Below are positions 19,072 through 27,442 of a stretch of DNA of 64,000 bases, piece after piece. This DNA comes from an uncultured Bacteroidales bacterium. GTDB lineage: Bacteria > Bacteroidota > Bacteroidia > Bacteroidales > Paludibacteraceae. The position numbers and the translations under genes were made by a program. The first letter of the stretch is position 1, and each line of letters starts with the position of its first letter. The notes beneath the pieces are model-generated. The model ran no database searches and was not told where the DNA came from. It was given only the letters and a program-made list of their open reading frames with translations. The DNA lies in contig ONND01000010.1 in assembly GCA_900319105.1 (NCBI GenBank), positions 18,195 to 82,194 on the forward strand, in the 5' to 3' direction.

Positions 19072-20789
19072 GAAAAATCATCGCGATCATAGGGATAGTC
19101 CTGGTGTGCGTGGGATGCGCTAACCGGGGTATCGGACCACAAGGCGGACCGAGGGATTCGATTCCTCCGCAACCCTTGCGGTCTGTGCCCGAGAACGGCG
19201 CTCTGAACTTCACAGGAAAGAAGATAGATGTAACGTTCAGCGAGTACCTCCAACTGGATAATATCAGTCAGAACCTGCTGATGTCACCTCCGCAGCAACA
19301 CGCCCCGGAGGTTAAAGCGAACGGTAAACACTTGATCGTCCAGTTTGAGGATACCCTCAAGCCGAACACCACCTATACGCTCGATTTCGGACATTCGGTC
19401 TGCGATTTTACGGAGCGAAACCCGCTACCGAACTATACCTTCGCGTTCTCGACAGGACCTGTTATTGATACCTTGCAACTCAGCGGTCGCGTCTATGACG
19501 CAGAGAACCTCAACCCGCTCAAGGGGATCACGGTGGGCGTATATGCCAACCTTGAGGACTCCGTCTTCACCCGACTTCCTTTTGACCGCATCGGGCGGAC
19601 GGACTCGGCGGGCGCTTTCCGGATAGGAAACATGCAGGAGGGTGTCTATCGCCTTTATGCCGTGGAGGATATCAGTCGCGACTATCGTTTGACGATAGGA
19701 GAGCCGCTCGCCTATGCGGATGAGACGGTGACGCCCGAGGCGCAGACCGACTCGGCACTCACCCTTTGGCTCTTCTCCCAACAGCAGCAACGCCTTTACA
19801 TGCAGCGTACCCAGCGCGAGAAACAGCATAAGATCATCATTCCTTTCTCCGCTACACCGGATAGTATGCCTCAGGTGCGACCGCTGACGGACAGCCTCAA
19901 TTACTACATCACGTATAGCGCCAAGCGTGACACGCTCACAATGTGGCTCACCGACAGCACCTCCATCCTTCATGACTCGCTTTTCCTGGAGATCCGGTAC
20001 CGCCGCACCGACTCGGTCTATCATCTGGAATGGGCGATGGACACCCTGCGGGCAATCTGGCGGAAACCTCGTATGTCAGCGAAGATGCAGAAGATGATGC
20101 AGGAGCGGCAAAAGAACCGCAAGGTGGACATCCGTTCCAATGCCCGCTCGGGATTCGATATCTACGATACCCTGCGCATCGTCTCAACGACTCCCTTAAA
20201 GGATTTCATCGCCGACTCGATGCACCTCTACGAACGTATTGATACCATCCTCAAACCCGTAGCATTTAAGATAGCACCTACCGACACGCTGCCTATGCAG
20301 TTGGATCTCATGGCGTCCCTTAAGGCGGGTAAGAAATACGAACTGCACCTCGATAGTGCGGCGCTGCATGATGTCTATGACGCACCGAACAAACAGGAGA
20401 AATTCACGCTGCAACTCAAGACGCCGGAGGACTATTCCACACTGCGGGTCAAGCTGAATCCGTACCTGCCGAAAGCCCGCATCCAATTGCTCAATGCGCG
20501 GGACGAGGTCGTTCGGGAGTTGCCGGCTAATCCTGCAGGAGCATTCTTCAACTACCTCAAACCGGATGTCTATTACCTGCGTCTCTATCTTGATCTGAAC
20601 GACGACCAGCGTTGGACAACAGGTAGTTGGGATGAGCACCGACAGCCCGAACAGGTCTTCTATTTCCCTGCGAAACTGCAGACCAAGCCCAACTGGGATT
20701 TTGAGGAAGAGTGGGATTATCTTGCGGTACCGCAGACCGTAGCCAAGCCCGCGGAACTCATCAAAGCATCTTCGTCTAAAAAGAAGTAA
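19068..20789 (+). CDS. Lipoprotein with Ig-like (Big_5) domain
   Basis: The 573-residue product has a lipoprotein signal peptide ending in LVCVGC (Cys17). An Ig-like Big_5 segment follows (SVPENGALNFTGKKIDVTFSEYL), then an SGRVYDAENLNPLKGITVGVY segment resembling a carboxypeptidase-regulatory-like fold. The C-terminal half is a longer region of unknown function. Such proteins are anchored in the Bacteroidota outer membrane or periplasm and are conserved but uncharacterised. It overlaps the cobW stop by 4 nt (ATGA) and abuts pnuC. Confidence 0.8.
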   Translation: MRKIIAIIGIVLVCVGCANRGIGPQGGPRDSIPPQPLRSVPENGALNFTGKKIDVTFSEYLQLDNISQNLLMSPPQQHAPEVKANGKHLIVQFEDTLKPNTTYTLDFGHSVCDFTERNPLPNYTFAFSTGPVIDTLQLSGRVYDAENLNPLKGITVGVYANLEDSVFTRLPFDRIGRTDSAGAFRIGNMQEGVYRLYAVEDISRDYRLTIGEPLAYADETVTPEAQTDSALTLWLFSQQQQRLYMQRTQREKQHKIIIPFSATPDSMPQVRPLTDSLNYYITYSAKRDTLTMWLTDSTSILHDSLFLEIRYRRTDSVYHLEWAMDTLRAIWRKPRMSAKMQKMMQERQKNRKVDIRSNARSGFDIYDTLRIVSTTPLKDFIADSMHLYERIDTILKPVAFKIAPTDTLPMQLDLMASLKAGKKYELHLDSAALHDVYDAPNKQEKFTLQLKTPEDYSTLRVKLNPYLPKARIQLLNARDEVVRELPANPAGAFFNYLKPDVYYLRLYLDLNDDQRWTTGSWDEHRQPEQVFYFPAKLQTKPNWDFEEEWDYLAVPQTVAKPAELIKASSSKKK

Positions 20790-21461
20790 ATGACCCCCAT
20801 GGTAAATAGTAAGTGGTTTGGCTATTCGTTTCTGGCGTTCGGCTTGCTGATTCAGGTCGTAACATACCTCATCTCGAATTCCCTCAACCCCTATTCGCTC
20901 ATTCATCTCTCGCTCATCAGCGGCTGTCTGGGCGTTTTCTCGGTCGTACTCACGGCACAGGGAAATATATGGATGTACCTCTTTGGCTTTGCGCAGGTAA
21001 TCACCTATACCATCCTCTGTTTCCAGCAGCGTTTCTATGCCGAGATAGCCATCAATGCCTATTATTTCCTGACGATGGTTTATGGCGTGTATGCTTGGCG
21101 TAAACGCCTGAACGCCGACGCTTCTACTATCTCTCCGCGCAACCTCACATGGAAGGCCGTAGTGCTCATCGCCGTTGCTACGGTCATCGGCGCATGGCTG
21201 GTAGGATGGGGATTAGCGGCGTGGACAGATGATACGCAGCCTTACCTGGATGCCTATACAACAGTACCTGCACTTGTGGCGCAGGTACTGATGATTCTTG
21301 TCTATCGCGAGCATTGGTTCATATGGCTCGCCGTGGATCTGTTTAGTGTCGTTCTATGGCTTCGTGCCGGTGATTATTGTCTGGCAGCGTTGTACGCTTT
21401 CTGGTGTTTGAACTGCCTCTACGGCCTTTACCGCTGGAAATCCCTAACCACTAACCCCTAA
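20790..21461 (+). CDS. pnuC: PnuC-family nicotinamide riboside/mononucleotide transporter
   Basis: The 223-residue membrane protein has seven or so hydrophobic helices. It carries the PnuC signature GNIWMYLFGFAQVITYTILCF and the downstream AEIAINAYYFLTMVYGVYAW, which form the substrate pore. The family imports nicotinamide riboside or related vitamins by facilitated diffusion, to be trapped by a kinase. Its ATG begins directly after the previous stop codon. The last codons (SLTTNP, stop) are made of a CTAACCA-type heptamer repeat, so the C-terminal tail is repeat-derived. Confidence 0.88.
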   Translation: MTPMVNSKWFGYSFLAFGLLIQVVTYLISNSLNPYSLIHLSLISGCLGVFSVVLTAQGNIWMYLFGFAQVITYTILCFQQRFYAEIAINAYYFLTMVYGVYAWRKRLNADASTISPRNLTWKAVVLIAVATVIGAWLVGWGLAAWTDDTQPYLDAYTTVPALVAQVLMILVYREHWFIWLAVDLFSVVLWLRAGDYCLAALYAFWCLNCLYGLYRWKSLTTNP

Positions 21462-21526
21462 CCGTACACCATACACCGTACACCGTACACCGTACACCGT
21501 ACACCGTACACCGTACACCATACACC
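21442..21526. repeat. Heptamer arrays at the pnuC/DUF4837 convergent junction
   Basis: CTAACCA-type units at the end of pnuC pass into about ten CCGTACA/CCATACA units from 21463. The whole 65-bp gap between the convergent genes is this array. Confidence 0.92.
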
Positions 21527-22564
21527 TTACTCCTTCTCATTCGGCATCTTCAGGGTATAGAGGATCGCCTCCATCTGGCGCATGGCATTGCGTTTCTTCT
21601 GACCTGCAGCGTAGAGGAACGCCTCGGCGGTCACTATGCGGCCGTTCACTTGATCCAGTCTCGTCAGGCTGACGAAAGGACCACCCATCGCTTCTCCGTT
21701 CATAATCTTCCATAGGCCGCGTGTCTCCATCGCATAGAAACCGCCTACTGTGTCCCGCAACGCCGCTACACTACGCGTCACAGGCGGGAAATGCTTGTAC
21801 TCCGTGCCCATATAACTGCCCTCCACTTGTGCGGTCACCAGCTTGCCCATCACCGTATTACGCATCGCGATAATAGAGTCGTTGCTGAACTGTTCCTGCG
21901 CCGTGTACGGGTAACTATAGACCACTACATCCTTGCGCATCGGACCTTTGTTGTTGCAGCACCACAGGACATTTACCATTTTGCCATTTACCATGTTGTC
22001 ATTTACTTTCAGAGTGGTATCCATAATGAGCATGTAGTCCTCAGGAATCAATATATCATAGCCCTGTTTGTTAAGTATCGCACGCGCGTCCTTATTCGTA
22101 TTCGCGCGATAGAAGCGGATCTGACGGGCTAACTCTTCCTGTACAAACCACTCGCGGATGCGTCCGCCGTTCGTCTGCCAGTACGCTAATAAATCCTCCT
22201 CACTCGGCGCCTGAATACGGATCATCGCCTGAGGTTTGGACCATACATCACGCGATTTGGTGGTCTTCACCTGAGTGTATTTATGCTCGTTGATATCAAT
22301 AAGCAGGATATTACGCGAAGCCTTGAAGAGGTCATCGAACTGATTGACAGGCACATGCGAGGTCGTAAAGGTCGCTTCCATCTGGGGCAGGCCATACATG
22401 TCAGCACGCATCGTGTCGCAAAGGGCTTTCGATACACTCGACGGACTCACCACGATGCACTCGTAGATAGACCCCGTGGCGGAAGTTAACAAACGATCGG
22501 TGCTCTTTCCGCAACCCATCATTACCAGCGCTAATAGCGAAATAAAGATACTCTTTTTCATCAT
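21527..22564 (-). CDS. DUF4837-family lipoprotein
   Basis: The 345-residue protein has a lipoprotein signal (LALVMMGC) and the DUF4837 features: a PQMEATFTTSHVPVNQFDDLFKASRNIL core and the closing FYAMETRGLWKIMNGEAMGGPFVS segment. The family is confined to Bacteroidota and its function is unknown. A heptamer array (21970-22006) is translated as KVNDNMVNGKMVNV, where the family would have a shorter loop. It has its own promoter, divergent from the AraC-type gene. Confidence 0.85.
   Translation of the reverse strand: MMKKSIFISLLALVMMGCGKSTDRLLTSATGSIYECIVVSPSSVSKALCDTMRADMYGLPQMEATFTTSHVPVNQFDDLFKASRNILLIDINEHKYTQVKTTKSRDVWSKPQAMIRIQAPSEEDLLAYWQTNGGRIREWFVQEELARQIRFYRANTNKDARAILNKQGYDILIPEDYMLIMDTTLKVNDNMVNGKMVNVLWCCNNKGPMRKDVVVYSYPYTAQEQFSNDSIIAMRNTVMGKLVTAQVEGSYMGTEYKHFPPVTRSVAALRDTVGGFYAMETRGLWKIMNGEAMGGPFVSLTRLDQVNGRIVTAEAFLYAAGQKKRNAMRQMEAILYTLKMPNEKE
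21970..22006. repeat. Heptamer array inside the DUF4837 gene
   Basis: CATTTAC, CATTTTG, CATTTAC, CATGTTG and CATTTAC units occur with single-base spacers after the second and fourth units. They are read in frame as VNDNMVNGKMVN. Confidence 0.75.
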
Positions 22565-22583
22565 TATTAAGTATTTGAGACTG

Positions 22584-22614
22584 CAAAATTACATATTTTC
22601 TGCGAAATAAACAA
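22584..22614 (-). promoter_or_regulatory. Promoter for the DUF4837 gene
   Basis: On the minus strand TTG (22614-22612), 20 nt, then TAATTTTG (22591-22584) fits the Bacteroidota consensus. It is back to back with the promoter at 22632-22662. Confidence 0.75.
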
Positions 22615-22631
22615 AAAAAAACGAAAAAAAT

Positions 22632-22662
22632 TTGCATATTTCAAAAAATTATACTACCTTTG
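22632..22662 (+). promoter_or_regulatory. Promoter for the AraC-family gene
   Basis: TTG at 22632-22634, a 20-nt spacer, and TACCTTTG at 22655-22662. The start codon follows at 22721. Confidence 0.85.
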
Positions 22663-22720
22663 CAGCCGCAGTGAGAAAAATGAATAAGTTTAACAGACAA
22701 TCTTTTAATCTAATAATTTT

Positions 22721-23575
22721 ATGACACTTTACACAGACTCAATCTTTCTGACAAATGAGACAGAGGGGTTTAAACAGTGCCGGGATACGCGTTGGGAGAT
22801 TTCCACGACGGTTCTATTATGCACCGCCGGCTTCATTGATGTCTTCTATCGTGGAGAAATGTTACGAATAGGTAAGGATGATATCTTCATCCGTGTGCCG
22901 AACGCCACGAAGTTAGGTCCGTTCGAGATGTCGCCGGACTTCCGCTTCATGCAGATTTCTATTCCTATCACGCTCTTCGAAAATCTGATGTACGGGAATA
23001 TGCGTGTGGAGCCGAACTGGTGGGCGAAGCAGGAGTACCTCAAGCTGCATCCCGTCTTCCATCTGTCGGCGAAATCGATTGAGTTTTGCGAGGTATATTT
23101 CCATCTGTTGACGTTACAGCTCCAGGATAAGCAGTCCGAGTACCGCAAGCAGATCCTTATGCTCATCGCCCGCGGTGCAACCATGGAATTGCTCAATTAT
23201 ATGGATAAGGCGGTTTCGTTTGATGATATCATGCATCGTACGTCTGTTAATTCCAGCGACTATACCTTCCGTGCCTTCACCCAGCTCTTACGTGAGTTCC
23301 CTCATGAGCGTGAGGTACAATGGTACGCAAAGAAACTGGACATCACTCCGAAATATCTGTCGGAGATATGCAAGGAGCGTAGCGGCAAGTCTGCCAGCGA
23401 GTGGATCGCTGATATCACGGTAGCCGAACTCAAGCATTACCTGCGCGAGACGACGCTTCCTATCCGCGAGGTAGCGAAAGCAATGGAGTTCCCCAATGCC
23501 AGTTTCTTCTGCCAATATACGAAGAAGCATACAGGCATGACGCCGAACCACTTCCGCAAAACCAAAGAAGCATAA
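22721..23575 (+). CDS. AraC-family transcriptional regulator
   Basis: The 284-residue protein has an N-terminal cupin-like sensing half (IGKDDIFIRVPNATKLGPFE) and a C-terminal AraC DNA-binding domain with two helix-turn-helices. The domain includes WYAKKLDITPKYLSEICKERSGKSASEWI and the second HTH IREVAKAMEFPNASFFCQYTKKHTGMTPNHFRK. The ligand and targets are unknown. It has its own promoter and terminator and is therefore monocistronic. The divergent DUF4837 gene and the convergent glyA are possible but unproven targets. Confidence 0.9.
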   Translation: MTLYTDSIFLTNETEGFKQCRDTRWEISTTVLLCTAGFIDVFYRGEMLRIGKDDIFIRVPNATKLGPFEMSPDFRFMQISIPITLFENLMYGNMRVEPNWWAKQEYLKLHPVFHLSAKSIEFCEVYFHLLTLQLQDKQSEYRKQILMLIARGATMELLNYMDKAVSFDDIMHRTSVNSSDYTFRAFTQLLREFPHEREVQWYAKKLDITPKYLSEICKERSGKSASEWIADITVAELKHYLRETTLPIREVAKAMEFPNASFFCQYTKKHTGMTPNHFRKTKEA

Positions 23576-23602
23576 AAAAAGCAGCCTTGAGCTGCTTTTT
23601 TT
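23574..23602 (+). terminator. Rho-independent terminator after the AraC-family gene
   Basis: GCAGC (23581-23585) pairs with GCTGC (23591-23595), extended by A7/T7 on the flanks. The T tract ends just before the heptamer array at 23604. Confidence 0.88.
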
Positions 23603-23603
23603 A

Positions 23604-23741
23604 TGTACAATTTACAATGTACAATTTACAATGTACAAAGGGGTCTTGGGGTTTGGTACAAGGTTTTAAGATACGTACTTTCTATCAAGTTAGTACCAAA
23701 GTCACCAGAACGCTTTATTAATTGTTAATTATTAATTGTTA
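23604..23741 (+). repeat. Composite dispersed repeat, copy A (heptamer array - core - heptamer array)
   Basis: Five TGTACAA/TTTACAA units (23604-23638) are followed by a 75-bp core (23639-23713). The core contains TTTTAAGATACGTACTTTCT and ends CCAAAGTCACCAGAACGCT. ATTGTTA/ATTATTA units follow (23714-23741). The same three-part structure occurs on the other strand at 46650-46782. Within the core TTTGGTAC (23653-23660 region) and GTACCAAA form an inverted repeat. It lies between convergent genes and shows no ORF. Confidence 0.88.
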
Positions 23742-23749
23742 ATTTCTTT

Positions 23750-25030
23750 TTACCAAGCAAAGAGCGGATGTTTGGTCATTTCGCGGTTGACCTCTGCGCG
23801 GACAGCCGCGATGACCTGCTCGTTCGTCGGATCCATCAGTACGCGGTCGATCAACTCAACGATCCAACCCATCTGATCTTCCTTCAGCCCACGCGTCGTG
23901 ATAGCCGGAGTACCGAACCTTAGACCGCTGGTTTGGAAAGCCGAACGGCTGTCAAACGGAACCATGTTCTTATTGGTCGTGATGTCAGCGCTCACTAAGG
24001 CCTGCTCGGCTACCTTCCCCGTCAGATCCGGATACTTGGTACGCAGGTCGATGAGCATGGAGTGGTTGTCCGTTCCGCCGGAGATCACCTTGTAGCCCTT
24101 GTCCATGAAAGCCTGTGCCATTACGGCTGCATTCCGTTTAACCTGTTTCTGGTAGGTCTTGAAATCCTCCGTCAGGGCCTCACCGAAAGCAACGGCTTTA
24201 GCGGCAATCACGTGCTCCAACGGACCACCTTGCGTGCCGGGGAAGACCGCTGAGTCAAGCAGAGCACTCATTTTCTTGATCTCACCCTTCGGCGTCGTTT
24301 TACCCCAAGGATTGTCAAAATCCTTGCCCATGAGGATGATACCTCCTCGTGGTCCGCGAAGCGTCTTATGCGTTGTACTGGTCACGATGTGCGCGTACTT
24401 GAGCGGGTTCTCCAACAAGCCTGCAGCAATCAATCCTGCCGGATGTGCCATATCGACCATGAAGATCGCACCGATCTCATCCGCTACGCGACGGATACGA
24501 GCATAGTCCCACTCGCGGCTGTAGGCACTCGCACCGGCAATGATTAGTTTCGGTTTGTTCGTGCGCGCCTTGAGCTCCAGGTCATCGTAGTCCACACGAC
24601 CGGTCTCGGGATTCAGATCATAACCGATGGCGTTGAACATCAGCCCCGAGAAATTAACGGCCGAACCATGACTGAGGTGACCACCGTGACTCAGGTTCAG
24701 CCCCATGAACGTGTCTCCGGCTTTGAGGCAAGCCATGAAAACGGCCATGTTTGCCTGCGCTCCCGAGTGCGGTTGCACATTCACGTACTCGGCATGGTAG
24801 AGTTGCTTCAGCCGGTCGCGGGCGATATTCTCCGCTACGTCCACTACCTCGCAACCTCCGTAGTAGCGATGCCCGGGATAACCCTCCGCGTACTTATTGG
24901 TCAGTACGCTCCCCATCGCTTCCATCACTTGGTCGCTAACGAAGTTCTCACTGGCGATCAACTCGATGCCTTTCGTCTGACGTTCGCGCTCCCGGCGGAT
25001 GACGTCAAAAATCTCTGTGTCACGATTCAT
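23750..25030 (-). CDS. glyA: Serine hydroxymethyltransferase
   Basis: The 426-residue PLP enzyme interconverts serine and glycine and charges tetrahydrofolate with a one-carbon unit. The PLP-lysine motif [13 protein letters not shown] (Lys near 226) and the N-terminal [10 protein letters not shown] substrate loop are intact. The [14 protein letters not shown] segment is also conserved. Length is standard. It is monocistronic from a strong promoter at 25058-25088 and converges on the AraC gene. The 3' side holds composite repeat A rather than a clear minus-strand terminator. Confidence 0.97.
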   Translation of the reverse strand: MNRDTEIFDVIRRERERQTKGIELIASENFVSDQVMEAMGSVLTNKYAEGYPGHRYYGGCEVVDVAENIARDRLKQLYHAEYVNVQPHSGAQANMAVFMACLKAGDTFMGLNLSHGGHLSHGSAVNFSGLMFNAIGYDLNPETGRVDYDDLELKARTNKPKLIIAGASAYSREWDYARIRRVADEIGAIFMVDMAHPAGLIAAGLLENPLKYAHIVTSTTHKTLRGPRGGIILMGKDFDNPWGKTTPKGEIKKMSALLDSAVFPGTQGGPLEHVIAAKAVAFGEALTEDFKTYQKQVKRNAAVMAQAFMDKGYKVISGGTDNHSMLIDLRTKYPDLTGKVAEQALVSADITTNKNMVPFDSRSAFQTSGLRFGTPAITTRGLKEDQMGWIVELIDRVLMDPTNEQVIAAVRAEVNREMTKHPLFAW

Positions 25031-25057
25031 ATGTTGTTTGTTTTATGAAATTTGCTG

Positions 25058-25088
25058 CAAAGATACGACAAATTTACTATATACGCAA
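25058..25088 (-). promoter_or_regulatory. Promoter for glyA
   Basis: On the minus strand TTG (25088-25086), 20 nt, TATCTTTG (25065-25058). Confidence 0.85.
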
Positions 25089-25115
25089 ATAATTCAGCAT
25101 TTTTATCATAAATAC

Positions 25116-25146
25116 TTGCATATATCAAAAAAAAGCTGTAAATTTG
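25116..25146 (+). promoter_or_regulatory. Promoter for the YwqG-like/Sel1 cluster
   Basis: TTG at 25116-25118, 20 nt, TAAATTTG at 25139-25146. It is divergent from the glyA promoter and precedes the gene at 25189. Confidence 0.78.
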
Positions 25147-25188
25147 CAGCGGATTAATGATTAGTACCTAATTGAACACTCCCTATGT

Positions 25189-25704
25189 ATGCTGCCGGAT
25201 GACAACATAAACCGCATGTGGGGTTTTGCTCAACTTCCTGACTCGTTTCCGTATCCTTTCCATGGAGAGGATAATCCGATGACGCCGGTATGCCAGGCGC
25301 ATTTAGACGGAGGCATTCTTTATATCTTTGCCGATTTGGACTATTTCTTTGGAGATTTGGACGCCGAAAGCGGTCATATAGGCGAGTGGGATAAGGGTTT
25401 TTACCGTGTATTATATACGATGGAGGATACTCCGTTGCATCTCCATGAGATATGTTATCCGGACGGCACTCCTGCCGTGCCGGAAGCACGTCCGTTAGGG
25501 GAGGAACTGCTTCATCCGCCTACCTGCTGGACGGATGAGTTGGCGCAGGACTATCCCGGGTACGAAGTGTTATTCCAACTGGACGAAGATGACGATATAG
25601 GTCTGCGGTTCTATGATTGCGGCACGCTGTTTTTCCTCATTAAGCCGGAAGACCTCCAAGCGCACCGCTTTGACCGCGTTCGCTGTGCCCTGTACTCCTA
25701 CTAA
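25189..25704 (+). CDS. YwqG/DUF1963-like protein
   Basis: The 171-residue acidic protein shows the pattern of YwqG/DUF1963: an opening WGFAQLPDSFPYP, then PVCQAHLDGGILYIFADLDYFF, and a late LFQLDEDDDIGLRFYDCGTLFFLI that matches the 'GD-G-FFI' closing of the family. The function of DUF1963 proteins is not established; they often occur in clusters with Sel1-repeat or immunity-like genes. It is the first gene of the plus-strand cluster, with its own promoter. ATG at 25189 is chosen because the overlapping ATG at 25185 leads to an early stop. Confidence 0.7.
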   Translation: MLPDDNINRMWGFAQLPDSFPYPFHGEDNPMTPVCQAHLDGGILYIFADLDYFFGDLDAESGHIGEWDKGFYRVLYTMEDTPLHLHEICYPDGTPAVPEARPLGEELLHPPTCWTDELAQDYPGYEVLFQLDEDDDIGLRFYDCGTLFFLIKPEDLQAHRFDRVRCALYSY

Positions 25705-25728
25705 ATGACCAAATAAATGGTAAATGAA
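25703..25728. repeat. AAATGAC/AAATGGT/AAATGAA units between genes
   Basis: A short degenerate 6-7-bp array fills the gap between the YwqG-like and Sel1 genes and includes the start codon region of the latter. It resembles the AAATGGT array at 55801. Confidence 0.5.
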
Positions 25729-26924
25729 TGAATATGACTCCTATTTTTCAAAACTACCTCACTCAAAACGACATCAACGGCTATCTGACTGCCCTGCATA
25801 AAGAAGCCGAAAACGGAGATGCCGGTTCACTACGAATCTTACTCTACCTATCCGTAATGGTATCCGAGGTGGAGGATGCGATGGACTACGTCGATAAACT
25901 CATGAATATCGAAGACGACTATGTCTTTGCCGTATGGCCATATCTGTCCGCCGCCATCAACGAACTGAACGAGGAGCTCGGTACGTGTGACGACGACGAG
26001 AAGTACAAATACGCCCTCGGGGCGAAGTTCAAGACTGCCCTCAACACCGGCGACATGGAGTATGAGAAAGAGCATCCCGATTTCAAGTCCCCCTTCCGGC
26101 TCTTTGGCGACAAAATCATTATTTTGCAGCGCGCGTACCTTAATCATGTAGGCAAGCAGACCTATCCCGTGATAGACGACAGCGTGGCGATGAAGCCCTG
26201 CGCGCCGAAGGAGAAGATTGACTACTGGTACAGCCTGTACCGCCGTAGTGACTGCTCGGCAAACCAGGAGACTATTTATAACGACGCCAAACCTTATGCC
26301 GAGCAGGGTGACCCCGATGCGATGCTTGTAGTAGGTTACCTGCTCGCCCACGGCATAGAGACCAAATACGACAGCCCGCGCGTTATTATCCTTCGCGCCA
26401 ACCCGAATTTTGCGCTGCCATTCCTCCGCCGCGCCGCAGACGCCGGACGACCGCTCGCCTGCTCCGAGACGGCTTTCATCCTATATGACCAAGCCAAAGA
26501 GCATCCCGAATACAGAGAACTCGCGGACCAATATCTGGAGAAAGGTGCTTCCTTGAAAGACAAGAACTCACTCCTCAAACTCTTCAACTACTATGAGGAC
26601 AAAGACGATGCCAAAGCTTTTGCGTACCTCGTTCCCCTCGCCGAAGTGTATGACACGCATGAGTACGACCTTGAGCTCGCCTATTGGTACGAGAAAGGCC
26701 GCGGCTGCGAGAAGGACGAGAAGAAGGCCTTCGAGCTCGTCGAATATGTATGGAAGAACTCCTCCGCCAGCCCTTACGACAGCAGTCAGGAGGATTCCGT
26801 CAGTATGCTCTGCCGCTATCTGCGCGAAGGTATCGGATGCGAGAAAGACCCTGAGCGCGCAGAAAAAATCGCCCGTTGGTACCAAGATGACGAAGACCGG
26901 ATGTTGGAAATGCTAACCAGGTAA
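25728..26924 (+). CDS. Sel1/TPR-like repeat protein
   Basis: The 398-residue protein contains Sel1-like repeats, most clearly YAEQGDPDAMLVVGYLLAHG (about 185-204), ALPFLRRAADAGRPLA, and YDLELAYWYEKGRGCEKDEKKAFELV followed by LCRYLREGIGCEKDPERAEKIA. Sel1 repeats are alpha-solenoid protein-interaction modules. No signal peptide is seen, so it is probably cytoplasmic. A second in-frame ATG six bases downstream is an equally possible start. It belongs to the 25.2-30.9 kb cluster of little-characterised genes. Confidence 0.75.
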   Translation: MNMTPIFQNYLTQNDINGYLTALHKEAENGDAGSLRILLYLSVMVSEVEDAMDYVDKLMNIEDDYVFAVWPYLSAAINELNEELGTCDDDEKYKYALGAKFKTALNTGDMEYEKEHPDFKSPFRLFGDKIIILQRAYLNHVGKQTYPVIDDSVAMKPCAPKEKIDYWYSLYRRSDCSANQETIYNDAKPYAEQGDPDAMLVVGYLLAHGIETKYDSPRVIILRANPNFALPFLRRAADAGRPLACSETAFILYDQAKEHPEYRELADQYLEKGASLKDKNSLLKLFNYYEDKDDAKAFAYLVPLAEVYDTHEYDLELAYWYEKGRGCEKDEKKAFELVEYVWKNSSASPYDSSQEDSVSMLCRYLREGIGCEKDPERAEKIARWYQDDEDRMLEMLTR

Positions 26925-26943
26925 TTGAGAATTGAGAATTATG
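26923..26943. repeat. Three AATTGAG-type heptamers over a stop/start junction
   Basis: AATTGAG, AATTGAG and AATTATG fill the 16-bp gap. The last unit contains the next start codon (ATG at 26941). Confidence 0.7.
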
Positions 26944-27393
26944 GAAACACTACAATCTACTCCCGAGGCATTAGAGAAATATGCCAGGATCTGCTATGAC
27001 TATTGCGAGAAAGCCCAAAAGATTCTGCAAGAACAAGACGACCCCAGCCCCATTACCGGCTGGGCGCGCGAAGTGATTGTCTATGCCAAGCACCTCGGAC
27101 AGTTCGAGCACATGCTGGGAGCTGCGTACGTCGTCACGCGCGATATGGCGGAGTGCCTCTTCGACCATCCGCGCCTCTTGCTCGAACTCAAAGAGACCGA
27201 GCTGGAGATCCTGGAATATATAGAGGCTGTCGAGCACCATGATCTGGAAATCACCGATGACCTCCGTGCAGAGATAAACACCCTCTGCCATAATATACAG
27301 GCCGCAGATGAAGGACGATGGGAGGTCATTGACGAACAACTCGGTGATGACGAGCCCGAAGACGATGACGGACGCTACGACGCTTGGGCGTAG
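26941..27393 (+). CDS. Acidic hypothetical protein, paralogue of the 29888 gene product
   Basis: This 150-residue, strongly acidic, helical protein has no recognised domain. It aligns with the first 130 residues of the protein at 29888-30484. The common skeleton is KYAR-C, DPSPIT/DPTPIT, AREV, DHPRL-L-LK, LE, VE, LR and NIQAADE-RW, so the two are diverged duplicates on either side of the large secreted protein. The ATG at 26941 is preferred over an in-frame TTG nine bases upstream. It lacks the C-terminal GIEWKSPARMNPG tail of its paralogue and ends with a poly-acidic DDEPEDDDGRYDAWA. Confidence 0.65.
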   Translation: METLQSTPEALEKYARICYDYCEKAQKILQEQDDPSPITGWAREVIVYAKHLGQFEHMLGAAYVVTRDMAECLFDHPRLLLELKETELEILEYIEAVEHHDLEITDDLRAEINTLCHNIQAADEGRWEVIDEQLGDDEPEDDDGRYDAWA

Positions 27394-27398
27394 GGAAT

Positions 27399-27433
27399 GT
27401 GAAAAATGAAAAGTGAAAAATGAAAAAACGAAA
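27399..27433. repeat. GTGAAAA/ATGAAAA heptamer array
   Basis: GTGAAAA, ATGAAAA, GTGAAAA, ATGAAAA and AACGAAA fill most of the gap before the secreted-protein gene. The array offers spurious GTG/ATG codons, but the functional start is 27443. Confidence 0.8.
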
Positions 27434-27442
27434 GGCATAGTT

